In this document: positions 1-6,750 of the stretch, in pieces
How the letters are laid out: each line of letters starts with the position of its first letter
How positions within the stretch are numbered: the stretch's first letter is position 1
NCBI GenBank assembly: GCA_958445895.1
Contig: CAUCTV010000030.1
Span: forward strand, 1 to 14,698
Length of the DNA: 14,698 nucleotides
DNA from: an uncultured Collinsella sp.
GTDB lineage: Bacteria; Actinomycetota; Coriobacteriia; Coriobacteriales; Coriobacteriaceae
Direction of reading: 5' to 3'
Translations under genes and position numbers: made by a program
Notes under the pieces: model-generated
What the model was told of the DNA's origin: nothing
The model's database searches: none
What the model saw: only the letters and a program-made list of their open reading frames with translations

Positions 1-69
1 CGATTCGGTCGCACGGAGAGCATTTCCCAGTTGACAAAACTATAGGAACACCCCCTGTGCGCCAAAGAA

Positions 70-108
70 AAAGGTAGATTTTCGGGCATGTCCCAAAAAT
101 CTACCTTT
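70..108 (-). terminator. Rho-independent terminator of the M16C peptidase gene
   Basis: A perfect 13-bp inverted repeat (70-82 against 96-108) has a further GGG/CCC pairing (84-86 with 92-94) inside the loop. Read on the minus strand it starts 7 nt after the TAA stop of the peptidase gene and is followed by a T-rich run (about 61-75 read in reverse: TTTTTCTTT). The position, stem and T tract all fit an intrinsic terminator. The 69 bases before it hold no supportable gene. Confidence 0.85.
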
Positions 109-115
109 GCTGTGG

Positions 116-3100
116 TTAGGCGAGCAGGTCGACTACGTTAAAGCCGGCGTTGCTCTTGGCGATGACGTCTCGGCCGCCAAAGACGCAGGTGGGCGACTCG
201 GCTGCGATGCGCGTTACGTCGGTGCCGAGCGAGCGCAGCTCACCGGGCGTGGCGGCGAGCATCTGGGCGCGACGCTCCTCGCGCGCATGCGGATCGAGCC
301 CGGCCAGGTAGGTCGTGTTGCGGCGCTTGGTGAGCGCATAGGGCTTCACCGGCGCGTCCATGCCGCTCACGCAGCTCACGATAAAGCCCTCAAAGGCGGC
401 CTCGTCGGGCTCAAAGCGGCCAAGCCATGCGCCTGCACGCTCCACGCGCTCAATCGAAGGGTCAATCGCCGGGTCGCGGTAGGTGTAGAACGCCGTCTGG
501 CGCTCGCCGGCTGCGCGGAATCCGCAGCCGTATGCACCGCCCTTCACGCGAATCTCGTTCCACAGGTAATCGTAGGAGAGCGCGTTGGCAGCCACGGCCC
601 AAGTGCCTGTCACGTCAAGCCCCAAGCGACGCGGGTCGCACGCGCTTGCCGCAAAGCAGATGTCGCTGGGGATCACGAAAGCCTCGTGGCGGTCGCACGG
701 CGCCGGCACCACGAGCGCGTCGCGGCCGGCACCATCGCCCGCACCCAGCCCCAGGTCGCCCGCGGCATCCCAGTACGCGTCAAAGTCCTCGTCGCTGCCG
801 GTAAAGCTCGCCATGCAGCCGTCGACCACAAAGATACGACCTGCCAACTCGGCAAGCTTGGCGCGCAGGTCGTCCAGTCGCTCGTCAAAGTGCTCGAGCA
901 GATCGCGCAGGAACAGATAGAAATCAACGCCCGAAAGCTGCTCGCGCACCACGGCCGAAGGCGAGCTGTAGCTCATCGCGCGACCGAGCGCCGCCGAGTG
1001 ACCGTTGTTGATAAAGCCCTGCTCGAGCCCAATGCGAATCTGCGTGAGCACGTCGCGCACGCGGTCGGCGTCGGCATCGAGCAAAAGCGTGCTCGACCAC
1101 ACCTCGCGCGGCAGGCTCGCCAGCGCATCGATCTTCTCGGACAGGGCGCCGGCGCTCACCAGCAGGTAGGGGCGCACGCCGTCCACGTCGGGCTGTGTCA
1201 TGACCTCGGTCGTAAAGCTCAAAAAGCCCAGCTTGCCGGCGAGCAGATTGTCGAGTTCCTCGGCCGAGTGCTCGCTCGTGGGCAGCTGTTTGAGCAGGCG
1301 GCAGAGCAGCGTCACATAGGGCAGGTCCTCAAATGCGACGCCGCTCAGGTCGAAATACTGCATGGCGTAGGCCAGGCGGTTGGTGGGGATGCCGTGGCGC
1401 AGGCAGGGGATGGGCGCGGTCGTGTCCACGACCAGCGGCGGCTCGGGGCGCGCCTCGCCAATGTCGGACACGCGCAGGCGCGGCAGCGTGGCCTTGTCCT
1501 CGGGCGTGTCCTCGGCCTCCTGCGCGGCACGCAGCACGGCCGTGCGCTCGACCACATCGGCCAGCTCGGCATCGGTCATGGCGTCACGCTTGGCTGCCAG
1601 CTCGGCGGCCTCGGCACCCTCTGCGCCCTCGGCGGCGTCAACCGGCACCAGCTCGACCAGCGCCATGTGGTCGTTCTGCAGCACGAGCTCGCGCAGCAGG
1701 CCCTCAAAGTAACTGCCGTCCAGCTCGCCACGAAGCTCCTCGTACACCGGGCCGTACTTGAGCGCCAGCGTCGCGGCGTCGTCATCGTAGAGCCAGGTGC
1801 TCAGCGCGTCGCACGCAATGGCCACGCCGTCGGCGATGCCATAGTCGCGCTGGCGCAGGTCGTATTCGTTGCTGCTGATGATGGCTTCCAGGCGCTCGCG
1901 CGGAATGCCATGCTCGCATAGGTCGCAGCAGGCGTCCTGGAACACGCGGCGCAGCTCGCGCGCCACGCCGGGCTGCGCGTTTTGCAGCATGATGAGCTCG
2001 TAGGGCTGCAGGCTCTCGGCCGCGGTATAGCTCACCACGTTGCCGCCCAGGCCGGCGGCCAGAATGGCCTTCTTAACTGGCGCCTCGTTAGAACCCAGCA
2101 GTGCCTCGAACAGGATATCCGCCGCGATCGTGCGCTTGCGGTCGAGCGCGCTGCCCAGCACAAGGCCCAGGCCCACCAGGGCGTTTTCGGGCGTGGTGGC
2201 CATCTCGACGCGCTTATACTCGCAGGTCACGGGCGCCTGCACGTCCAGCGGATTGGGCGCCAGCGTGGACGGGTCCTCGCCGGCGGCAACGGCTGCGTCC
2301 ATGCGCCGGCTCGCGGCACTCGGCTGCGACAGATAGCGCTCGTCCAAAAAGGCCAGCGCGCGGTCCACATCTAGGTCGCCATAGAGCGTGATGTAGGAGT
2401 TGGAAGGATTGTAGTGGCGCGCGTGCGTGTCCAGGAACTGCTCGTAGGTGAGCGCGGGAATCGCGCGCGGGTCGCCGCCGCTCTCGTGCGCATAGGCGGT
2501 GTCGGGATAGAGCGCGGCGTTGACGGCGTCGTCCAGCACGCTCATGGGGTCGGACAGCGCGCCCTTCATCTCGTTGAACACTACGCCGTTATAGCGCAGT
2601 GTGCCCTTGCGCAGGCTCGCGGAGCTGCCGTTACCCGCGTCCTCGGCGCCCTCCGGCAGGTCCAACTCGTAGTGCCAGCCCTCCTGCTCAAAAATGGTCG
2701 GCTTGGTGTAGATGGCCGGGTTGAACACGGCGTCCAAGTACACATCCATCAGGTTGTACAGGTCCTGCTCGTTGGTGGTGGCAACGGGGTAGATGGTCTT
2801 GTCGGGGTAGGTCATGGCGTTGAGGAACGTCTGCATGGAGCTCTTGATCAGGTCGACAAACGGCTCCTTGACGGGAAACTTGGCCGACCCGCACAGCACC
2901 GAGTGCTCAAGAATATGGAACACGCCGGTGGAATCGGCCGGCGGCGTCTTAAAGCCAATGGCAAAGGCCTTGTTTTCGTCGTCGCACGCCAGGTACAGTA
3001 GGCGAGCGCCCGAGACGGTGTGGCGAAGCACGTAGGCGTCCGAGTCGAGCTCGGGTACGGTCTCGCAGCGCTCGACGGCAAAGCCGTGGCAGGTAGTGCC

Positions 3101-3154
3101 GGGCACCAGCAGTGCGGCGGCAGCGGCGCGCGGGTCGGTTGAGGTGGTGGGCAT
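116..3154 (-). CDS. M16C-family zinc metallopeptidase (presequence-protease-like)
   Basis: Predicted protein of 1012 residues, the usual size of the one-chain M16C group (PreP/falcilysin-like) that degrades peptides inside a closed two-halved chamber. The inverted zinc motif HxxEH is residues 80-84 (HILEH: two zinc-ligand His and the general-base Glu). The third ligand is probably Glu195 in VVFNEMKG, about 37 residues after a QEGWHYEL segment, as in PreP. The C-terminal half is the usual non-catalytic half with AYGCG-type conserved segments. No signal peptide or membrane segment is visible, so it is probably cytoplasmic. Start: the ATG at 3152-3154 is preceded by AAAGGAG with 7 nt spacing; the open frame continues upstream, but that part crosses the promoter and repeats and is not believable as protein. 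It is monocistronic, with its own promoter and terminator. The family assignment is strong; the physiological substrate is unknown, probably peptides. Confidence 0.95.
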   Translation of the reverse strand: MPTTSTDPRAAAAALLVPGTTCHGFAVERCETVPELDSDAYVLRHTVSGARLLYLACDDENKAFAIGFKTPPADSTGVFHILEHSVLCGSAKFPVKEPFVDLIKSSMQTFLNAMTYPDKTIYPVATTNEQDLYNLMDVYLDAVFNPAIYTKPTIFEQEGWHYELDLPEGAEDAGNGSSASLRKGTLRYNGVVFNEMKGALSDPMSVLDDAVNAALYPDTAYAHESGGDPRAIPALTYEQFLDTHARHYNPSNSYITLYGDLDVDRALAFLDERYLSQPSAASRRMDAAVAAGEDPSTLAPNPLDVQAPVTCEYKRVEMATTPENALVGLGLVLGSALDRKRTIAADILFEALLGSNEAPVKKAILAAGLGGNVVSYTAAESLQPYELIMLQNAQPGVARELRRVFQDACCDLCEHGIPRERLEAIISSNEYDLRQRDYGIADGVAIACDALSTWLYDDDAATLALKYGPVYEELRGELDGSYFEGLLRELVLQNDHMALVELVPVDAAEGAEGAEAAELAAKRDAMTDAELADVVERTAVLRAAQEAEDTPEDKATLPRLRVSDIGEARPEPPLVVDTTAPIPCLRHGIPTNRLAYAMQYFDLSGVAFEDLPYVTLLCRLLKQLPTSEHSAEELDNLLAGKLGFLSFTTEVMTQPDVDGVRPYLLVSAGALSEKIDALASLPREVWSSTLLLDADADRVRDVLTQIRIGLEQGFINNGHSAALGRAMSYSSPSAVVREQLSGVDFYLFLRDLLEHFDERLDDLRAKLAELAGRIFVVDGCMASFTGSDEDFDAYWDAAGDLGLGAGDGAGRDALVVPAPCDRHEAFVIPSDICFAASACDPRRLGLDVTGTWAVAANALSYDYLWNEIRVKGGAYGCGFRAAGERQTAFYTYRDPAIDPSIERVERAGAWLGRFEPDEAAFEGFIVSCVSGMDAPVKPYALTKRRNTTYLAGLDPHAREERRAQMLAATPGELRSLGTDVTRIAAESPTCVFGGRDVIAKSNAGFNVVDLLA

Positions 3155-3206
3155 ATGCAGTCTCCTTTGACGCCCTAGCGGGGGCGAATCGAGTCGAATC
3201 CCCGAG

Positions 3207-3234
3207 AGTATACCCATATGGGGCCTTCGACCAA
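3207..3234 (-). promoter_or_regulatory. Promoter of the M16C peptidase gene
   Basis: On the minus strand TTGGTC (3229-3234) and TATACT (3207-3212) are separated by 16 nt, about 50 nt before the start codon. The spacer contains a perfect 10-bp palindrome CCCATATGGG (3213-3222), a possible operator. The assignment rests on consensus similarity and position only. Confidence 0.6.
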
Positions 3235-3242
3235 TCTGCCGC

Positions 3243-3361
3243 ACGAGCGTGGATTTTCGGACAAACGAGCGTGGAAATTCGGACGCCCGCCAAATGACAG
3301 TGGATTTTCGGACGAAATCGGCCGTCAAAAGTTCAAAAACCGTCCAAATATCCACGCTCGT
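3243..3361. repeat. Intergenic repeat cluster with motif ACGAGCGTGGATTTTCGGAC
   Basis: The 20-base motif occurs at 3243-3262, again with two differences at 3265-3284 (ACGAGCGTGGAAATTCGGAC), in shortened form at 3299-3313, and inverted at 3342-3361 with about 17 of 20 matches. The outer copies can pair as a large stem-loop of about 119 nt. A related pair, GGATTTTCCGAC and an inverted copy, is at 8461-8494. No coding potential is evident here. A dispersed REP-like intergenic element is the best description; its function is unknown. Confidence 0.6.
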
Positions 3362-3620
3362 GCGTCAACTACGTGTCTCTCACCTCACATTCATTTCTAC
3401 GACGAGGGATGACTGAGAGACAGACAGAAGATAAAAATCAATCGGCTTATCGGATGCATATACCGCCATCAGATTGAAGCTGTATGCGGAAATGGATGGA
3501 CTCTACACCGCTTACGCAAAATAACCCCTCGTTTGCTGAAACATTATAGGAAATGGCGTGGAGTGCTAAAAAGTTCTAATACAATATAAGTCATTTATCT
3601 ATAAGCTGCTGATTCCTTGT
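3362..3620. other. AT-richer gene-free stretch between the repeat cluster and the GntR gene
   Basis: About 260 bases with no convincing reading frame. The first part (about 3378-3430) resembles, in degenerate form, the purine/pyrimidine repeat seen at 8507-8574 (GTCTCTC... then ACGAGGGATGA and GAGAGACAGAC). The rest presumably holds the promoter of the GntR gene; AT-rich TAATACAATATAAG (about 3577-3590) is a possible -10 region, but no good -35 element could be seen. Confidence 0.4.
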
Positions 3621-3635
3621 AAAGGTATGGTTGAT

Positions 3636-4340
3636 ATGGTTGAGGCAAATAGCGTTATCCCCCTGTACAAACAGATTGTTCGTGCGCTTTCTGATTCAAT
3701 CGCCAACGGCACGTACCGCCCGGGAGATAAGCTTCCGACCGAGGCGGAGCTGATCGAGCAATTTGGCGTGAGCCGAATAACGGTTCGTTCCGCAATTAAA
3801 GAAATGGAAGATGCTGGGCTTGTTGAGAGGGCCCGCGGCAAGGGCACGTTCGTTTCGTCGGACACGCAGATGTATGCCGCGGACGACCGTGAGAGCTTTA
3901 CCCATTCGTGCCAGCTTGCGGGCAAACAGGCGTCTACCAGGGTTCTCGAAATGGGCTGGGACTTCCCAAGTCTGCGAGACGCGAAGTTCCTGGGCGTAGA
4001 CGATACCCAAAAGGTATTGCGTAGCCGTCGTCTGCGCCTTGTGGATGGCAAGCCCACGATGCTGGAAACCAATAGCTATTCCGCTGCGCTTTCTTTTTTG
4101 GAGCATGAGTCCCTCGATGATTCGCTGATGGCGGTACTCGATCGTCAGGGGATCAAGATGGGTCCCAACACGCGTACGCTCGAGGTCTGCTATGCGAGCG
4201 AGCTCGAGGCGGCATACCTTAACGTGGAGCTGGACTCTTCGCTGCTTCTGTTTGTCGATAGACGTTATGCCCCAAGTGGCGAGCCGCTTTTCATCTCCCG
4301 TCAGGTGTACTGCACCGAGCGACTGAAGTTCTATTTGTAA
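3636..4340 (+). CDS. GntR/HutC-family transcriptional regulator of the sugar PTS locus
   Basis: Predicted 234 residues, normal for the HutC subfamily. Residues about 8-75 form the GntR winged helix-turn-helix (IPLYKQI, G-x-YRPGDKLPTEAEL, recognition helix around SRITVRSAIKEM at 46-57, wing GLVERARGKGTFV). Residues about 90-230 fit the UTRA effector-binding domain, which in this subfamily usually binds phosphorylated sugars or related metabolites. ATG 3636 is preferred over ATG 3627 because AAAGG (3621-3625) lies 10 nt before the former but only 1 nt before the latter. It is read in the same direction as the PTS genes and directly precedes them, so it is the natural local regulator, probably a repressor relieved by the imported sugar phosphate. 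The family call is firm; the effector is inferred. Confidence 0.92.
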   Translation: MVEANSVIPLYKQIVRALSDSIANGTYRPGDKLPTEAELIEQFGVSRITVRSAIKEMEDAGLVERARGKGTFVSSDTQMYAADDRESFTHSCQLAGKQASTRVLEMGWDFPSLRDAKFLGVDDTQKVLRSRRLRLVDGKPTMLETNSYSAALSFLEHESLDDSLMAVLDRQGIKMGPNTRTLEVCYASELEAAYLNVELDSSLLLFVDRRYAPSGEPLFISRQVYCTERLKFYL

Positions 4341-4351
4341 ATTAGAGATAG

Positions 4352-4373
4352 ATTGGTCGATTTACCGACCAAT
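4352..4373. promoter_or_regulatory. Palindrome ATTGGTCG-N6-CGACCAAT, possible GntR operator
   Basis: Perfect 8-bp arms (4352-4359 and 4366-4373) around ATTTAC lie 12 bases after the GntR stop codon and about 100 bases before EIIA. No T run follows, so it is a poor intrinsic terminator. HutC-type regulators commonly bind GGTC/GACC-containing palindromes, so an operator is the better reading. A weak terminator or mRNA 3'-end hairpin remains possible. Confidence 0.45.
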
Positions 4374-4420
4374 TGTTACCGTTCGCGGATTTGGAAAATA
4401 GACACACCACGTAGGGTAGA

Positions 4421-4451
4421 TTGCTAATATACTTTGTTATGACAATATAGT
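4421..4451 (+). promoter_or_regulatory. Likely promoter region of the EIIA-EIIB unit
   Basis: An AT-rich stretch includes TATACT (4428-4433), a good -10 element without a clear -35, and an alternative TTGCTA (4421-4426) with TATAGT (4446-4451) at 19 nt. Neither is ideal. The placement between the palindrome at 4352-4373 and the EIIA start makes a regulated promoter here likely, but the exact elements are uncertain. Confidence 0.35.
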
Positions 4452-4475
4452 ACGTCCTATTGGTATTGGAGAACT

Positions 4476-4895
4476 ATGAATAAGATATTGCTAGCGAGTC
4501 ATGGTTATCTCGCCCAAGGCATGAAAAGCTCTCTGGAGATTCTGATGGGCACCAACGACCGAATCGAGTGCCTGTGCGCCTATGTCGATGACGATTCAAG
4601 GGACGTCGCGGCGTTGATTGATGCATGGATGGAGACGAGGGACCCTGCCGACTCTTGGTTTGTCGTGACTGACATCTTTGGCGGCTCTGTAAACAACGAA
4701 TTCATTCAGAGGCAGACTGCCGGATCGTTTACGTTGATCGCCGGAATGAACTTGCCGCTGCTGGTGGAAATGGTTACACAGCTGGACTCTCTGGATGCGG
4801 ACAAGGCCAAAGCCGCGGTCGAGGGATCGCGTTCGTTTATTCAGCTTTGCGAGGCGGCGGACATGCTTGCCGGCGCCGAGGAAGAAGATTTCTAG
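4476..4895 (+). CDS. PTS mannose-family EIIA component
   Basis: Predicted 139 residues, the size of a free-standing mannose-class EIIA domain. The N-terminus MNKILLASHGYLAQGM carries the phospho-accepting His (His9) in the usual ASHG context. The DIFGGSVNNEF segment (about residues 67-77) matches the family's D-x-x-GGS loop. The protein is soluble and takes phosphate from HPr and passes it to EIIB. TTGGAG lies 4 nt before the ATG. It is the first gene of the PTS, with EIIB 71 nt downstream; EIIC and EIID lie further on, after the deglycase. The C-terminus is acidic, ending EEEDF, the same five residues that end EIIC. The sugar cannot be read from EIIA itself. Confidence 0.93.
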   Translation: MNKILLASHGYLAQGMKSSLEILMGTNDRIECLCAYVDDDSRDVAALIDAWMETRDPADSWFVVTDIFGGSVNNEFIQRQTAGSFTLIAGMNLPLLVEMVTQLDSLDADKAKAAVEGSRSFIQLCEAADMLAGAEEEDF

Positions 4896-4907
4896 TTAGT
4901 TCTGGTT

Positions 4908-4927
4908 CGAGCCCTAGCTAGGGGTCG
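4908..4927 (+). other. Small palindrome between EIIA and EIIB
   Basis: CCCTAGCTAGGG (4912-4923) sits within a larger near-palindrome CGA(G)CCCTAGCTAGGG(G)TCG. In the transcript it could form a short hairpin between the two genes. No T run follows, so it is not a terminator. Confidence 0.35.
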
Positions 4928-4966
4928 CACCTGTCATTCCCTTTATCACGTGCGGAGATGATAACG

Positions 4967-5440
4967 ATGATTAAGCTTACGAGAGTTGATTACCGACTGA
5001 TTCACGGCCAAGTTGCCATGTCCTGGACTCACGCTTTGGATGTAGATTGCATTCTGCTCGCCAGCGATGCTGTGGCAAAAGACGACATGAGGAAGGCGGC
5101 CTTGAGGCTCGCCCGCCCCAGCGGCGTTAAACTCGTCATCAAGGATGTTGACGCTGCTATCGAGGCGCTCAACAGCGGCGTTACCGACAAGTATTCGCTG
5201 TTTATCATCGCTGAGACGATTGAAGATGTCTATCGTCTCGCTAAGGGTTGCAAAGACATCAAAGAGATCAATCTGGGTGGAACCCGAAAGACCCCCGAGA
5301 CCACGCTTCATCCGACCCCTGCAATCTTCGCGACCGAGAAAGATGCCGAGCATATCCAAGAACTCCTGGGCGATGGCGTGGCCATCGAAATCCGTCAGGT
5401 TCCCAATGACGCTAAGGTGTTTGCCAAGGACGTTTTTTAG
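4967..5440 (+). CDS. PTS mannose/sorbose-family EIIB component
   Basis: Predicted 157 residues, typical of the PTSIIB_sor family. The signature RVDYRLIHGQV has the phosphorylated His at residue 13. The protein is cytoplasmic, receives phosphate from EIIA and hands it to the sugar during transport through EIIC/EIID. ATG 4967 is chosen because GGAG (4954-4957) is 9 nt upstream; the in-frame ATG at 4958 would touch the ribosome-binding site. It is followed, after about 50 nt, by a strong terminator, so EIIA and EIIB can be expressed as a unit separate from the membrane components. The family assignment is firm; substrate specificity is inferred only from the neighbouring deglycase. Confidence 0.93.
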   Translation: MIKLTRVDYRLIHGQVAMSWTHALDVDCILLASDAVAKDDMRKAALRLARPSGVKLVIKDVDAAIEALNSGVTDKYSLFIIAETIEDVYRLAKGCKDIKEINLGGTRKTPETTLHPTPAIFATEKDAEHIQELLGDGVAIEIRQVPNDAKVFAKDVF

Positions 5441-5490
5441 CCGAAAACATGCTGGTGCTCGGTATTTATTGAACCGATACTCTATGTCTA

Positions 5491-5525
5491 AGCCCGTCGA
5501 TCATTTGATCGACGGGCTTTTTATT
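5491..5525 (+). terminator. Strong rho-independent terminator after EIIB
   Basis: A perfect 13-bp stem (5491-5503 with 5506-5518), with the outer AGCCCGTCG/CGACGGGCT arms and a small loop, is followed by TTTTTATT. It lies inside the PTS locus, between EIIB and the deglycase, dividing it into two transcription units or acting as a partial attenuator. Confidence 0.9.
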
Positions 5526-5556
5526 GAAGAAAAATCAAAAAAATTTGAAATAGTTC

Positions 5557-5584
5557 TTGCATAGTTAGTTATATAAAGTATTAT
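5557..5584 (+). promoter_or_regulatory. Likely promoter of the deglycase-EIIC-EIID unit
   Basis: TTGCAT (5557-5562) and TATTAT (5579-5584), spaced 16 nt, lie in a very AT-rich stretch just after the terminator. A perfect palindrome ATAACGTTAT (5583-5592) overlaps the -10 edge, and a GGATGAA/TTCATCC inverted repeat (5594-5600 with 5608-5614) lies in the leader, 8 nt before the TAGGAG ribosome-binding site. A promoter is required by the upstream terminator; the exact hexamers are uncertain. Confidence 0.45.
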
Positions 5585-5634
5585 AACGTTATGGGATGAA
5601 TGAAGGGTTCATCCAAGTGAGTTAGGAGTAAGGG

Positions 5635-6669
5635 ATGTTCAATTTCGATGAGCCTCGTTACGAGAAGGTTGTGAGCGATGCCCTCGCTCTCCGTCCTCAG
5701 ATTGAGGCTGCCGTGGACGAGGTCTGCGAGCAGGGTTATTCCAACATCTTCTTCATTGGCTGCGGCGGCACCTGGGCCCACACGCTCCCGATGAAGTATT
5801 GGGTCGAGACCACCACGGCCGACGTCGACGTCCACTGCGAGATCGCCGCCGAGTTCCTCGCGTGCCCGCCCAAGACCTTCAACAAGGATTCGGTCTGCGT
5901 CTTCTCCACCCGTACCGGCACCACCCCCGAGATCATTGAGGCTGCCAAGTTCTGCCAGGAGCAGGGCGCCCGCACGCTGATGTATGTCTCCAACGACAAC
6001 ACCCCGGCCACCGAGTACGCCGATTACAAGTTCTTCAGCTTCGCCGAGGACGACGTTCTGTGCGAGGCCATCTACACCTACCAGATCACGCTGGTCGCCC
6101 GCTTCCTCAAGAACGCCGGCGCCTTCCCCAAGTACGACACCTTCATGGAGGAGTTCGGCAACATCGCTCCGTTCCTCATCAAGGCCAAGGACGCCCAGGA
6201 CGAGCGCTGCGCCGCCATGGCCGAGGACTTCAAGGACACCGACTACCACATGGTGATCGGCTCCGGCATGCTCTGGGGCGAGGCCTACGACTACGCCATG
6301 TGCATCCTCGAGGAGATGCAGTGGATCAAGACCAAGTCCATCCACGCCGCCGAGTTCTTCCACGGCACCATCGAGCTGTGCGAGGAGGGCACGAGCCTCA
6401 TCATGCTCTACGGCGAGGACGACACCCGTAAGCTTATGGACCGCGTGGACAACTTCACTCACATGCTCGCCGACGAGAAGGGCGTCAACGTCCGCGTGAA
6501 CAAGTTTGACACCGCCGAGGTCGAGCTGCCGTTCAGCGACCCCGAGTTCCGCAAGATCGTCTCCCCGATGGTCACCTACACCATCACCGAGCGTCTGAGC
6601 TGCCATCTCGAGCACGTCCGTAACCACCCGCTCACCACGCGTCGTTACTATCACCAGATGAACTACTAA
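5635..6669 (+). CDS. SIS-domain sugar-amine-6-phosphate deglycase, FrlB/GfrF type
   Basis: Predicted 344 residues with two SIS domains (about 35-165 and 205-330). Phosphosugar-binding signatures are GCGGT (42-46) and STRTGTTPE (91-99). Glu227 (LEEMQW) and His243 (AEFFHG) are 16 residues apart, the spacing I recall for the catalytic Glu/His pair of the fructoselysine-6-phosphate deglycase FrlB. The C-terminus HPLTTRRYYHQMNY also resembles the FrlB end. The expected reaction is hydrolysis of an Amadori-type 6-phosphate (fructoselysine-6-P or glucoselysine-6-P) to hexose phosphate plus amine in the cytoplasm. Its neighbours are a mannose-family PTS, as in the Salmonella gfr operon; no kinase is needed. 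TAGGAG lies 6 nt before the ATG. Codon use is much more biased (mostly GAG, AAG, AAC, TTC, ATC) than in the PTS genes, suggesting high expression. The substrate is inferred; another glycated amine or an amino-sugar phosphate is possible. Confidence 0.85.
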   Translation: MFNFDEPRYEKVVSDALALRPQIEAAVDEVCEQGYSNIFFIGCGGTWAHTLPMKYWVETTTADVDVHCEIAAEFLACPPKTFNKDSVCVFSTRTGTTPEIIEAAKFCQEQGARTLMYVSNDNTPATEYADYKFFSFAEDDVLCEAIYTYQITLVARFLKNAGAFPKYDTFMEEFGNIAPFLIKAKDAQDERCAAMAEDFKDTDYHMVIGSGMLWGEAYDYAMCILEEMQWIKTKSIHAAEFFHGTIELCEEGTSLIMLYGEDDTRKLMDRVDNFTHMLADEKGVNVRVNKFDTAEVELPFSDPEFRKIVSPMVTYTITERLSCHLEHVRNHPLTTRRYYHQMNY

Positions 6670-6690
6670 TCCTCTCAAATTGCTGCGGTT

Positions 6691-6729
6691 GTCTGCAGGC
6701 GAGCTGCGCAGAATGCCTCGCCTGCAGAC
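6691..6729 (+). other. Intercistronic hairpin between deglycase and EIIC
   Basis: A perfect 12-bp inverted repeat GTCTGCAGGCGA / TCGCCTGCAGAC (6691-6702 with 6718-6729) has a 15-nt loop and sits 22 nt after the deglycase stop and 22 nt before the EIIC start. No clear T run follows (CTATTTC). It probably protects the 3' end of the upstream message after processing or gives partial termination, so that more enzyme than membrane protein is made. Confidence 0.7.
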
Positions 6730-6750
6730 CTATTTCTGGGGTTGATCGAA

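Noticed and set aside
31..46. TTGACA followed by TATAGG near the window start as a promoter
   Set aside because: The two hexamers are only 4 bases apart, and there is no sensible downstream gene on the plus strand.
107..1921. Long open frame on the plus strand (about 604 codons)
   Set aside because: It lies wholly opposite the M16C peptidase gene, which has clear zinc motifs and a ribosome-binding site. The plus-strand product is rich in Ala, Arg, His, Gly and Val without any motif, as expected for the antisense of a high-GC gene.
3155..3355. Upstream extension of the M16C peptidase frame
   Set aside because: It covers the promoter and intergenic repeats; AAAGGAG in front of 3154 decides the start.
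5581..6678. Long open frame on the minus strand opposite the SIS gene
   Set aside because: It is the mirror of a strongly codon-biased gene; its product is a low-complexity Leu/Val/Gly/His/Glu sequence with no recognisable domain.
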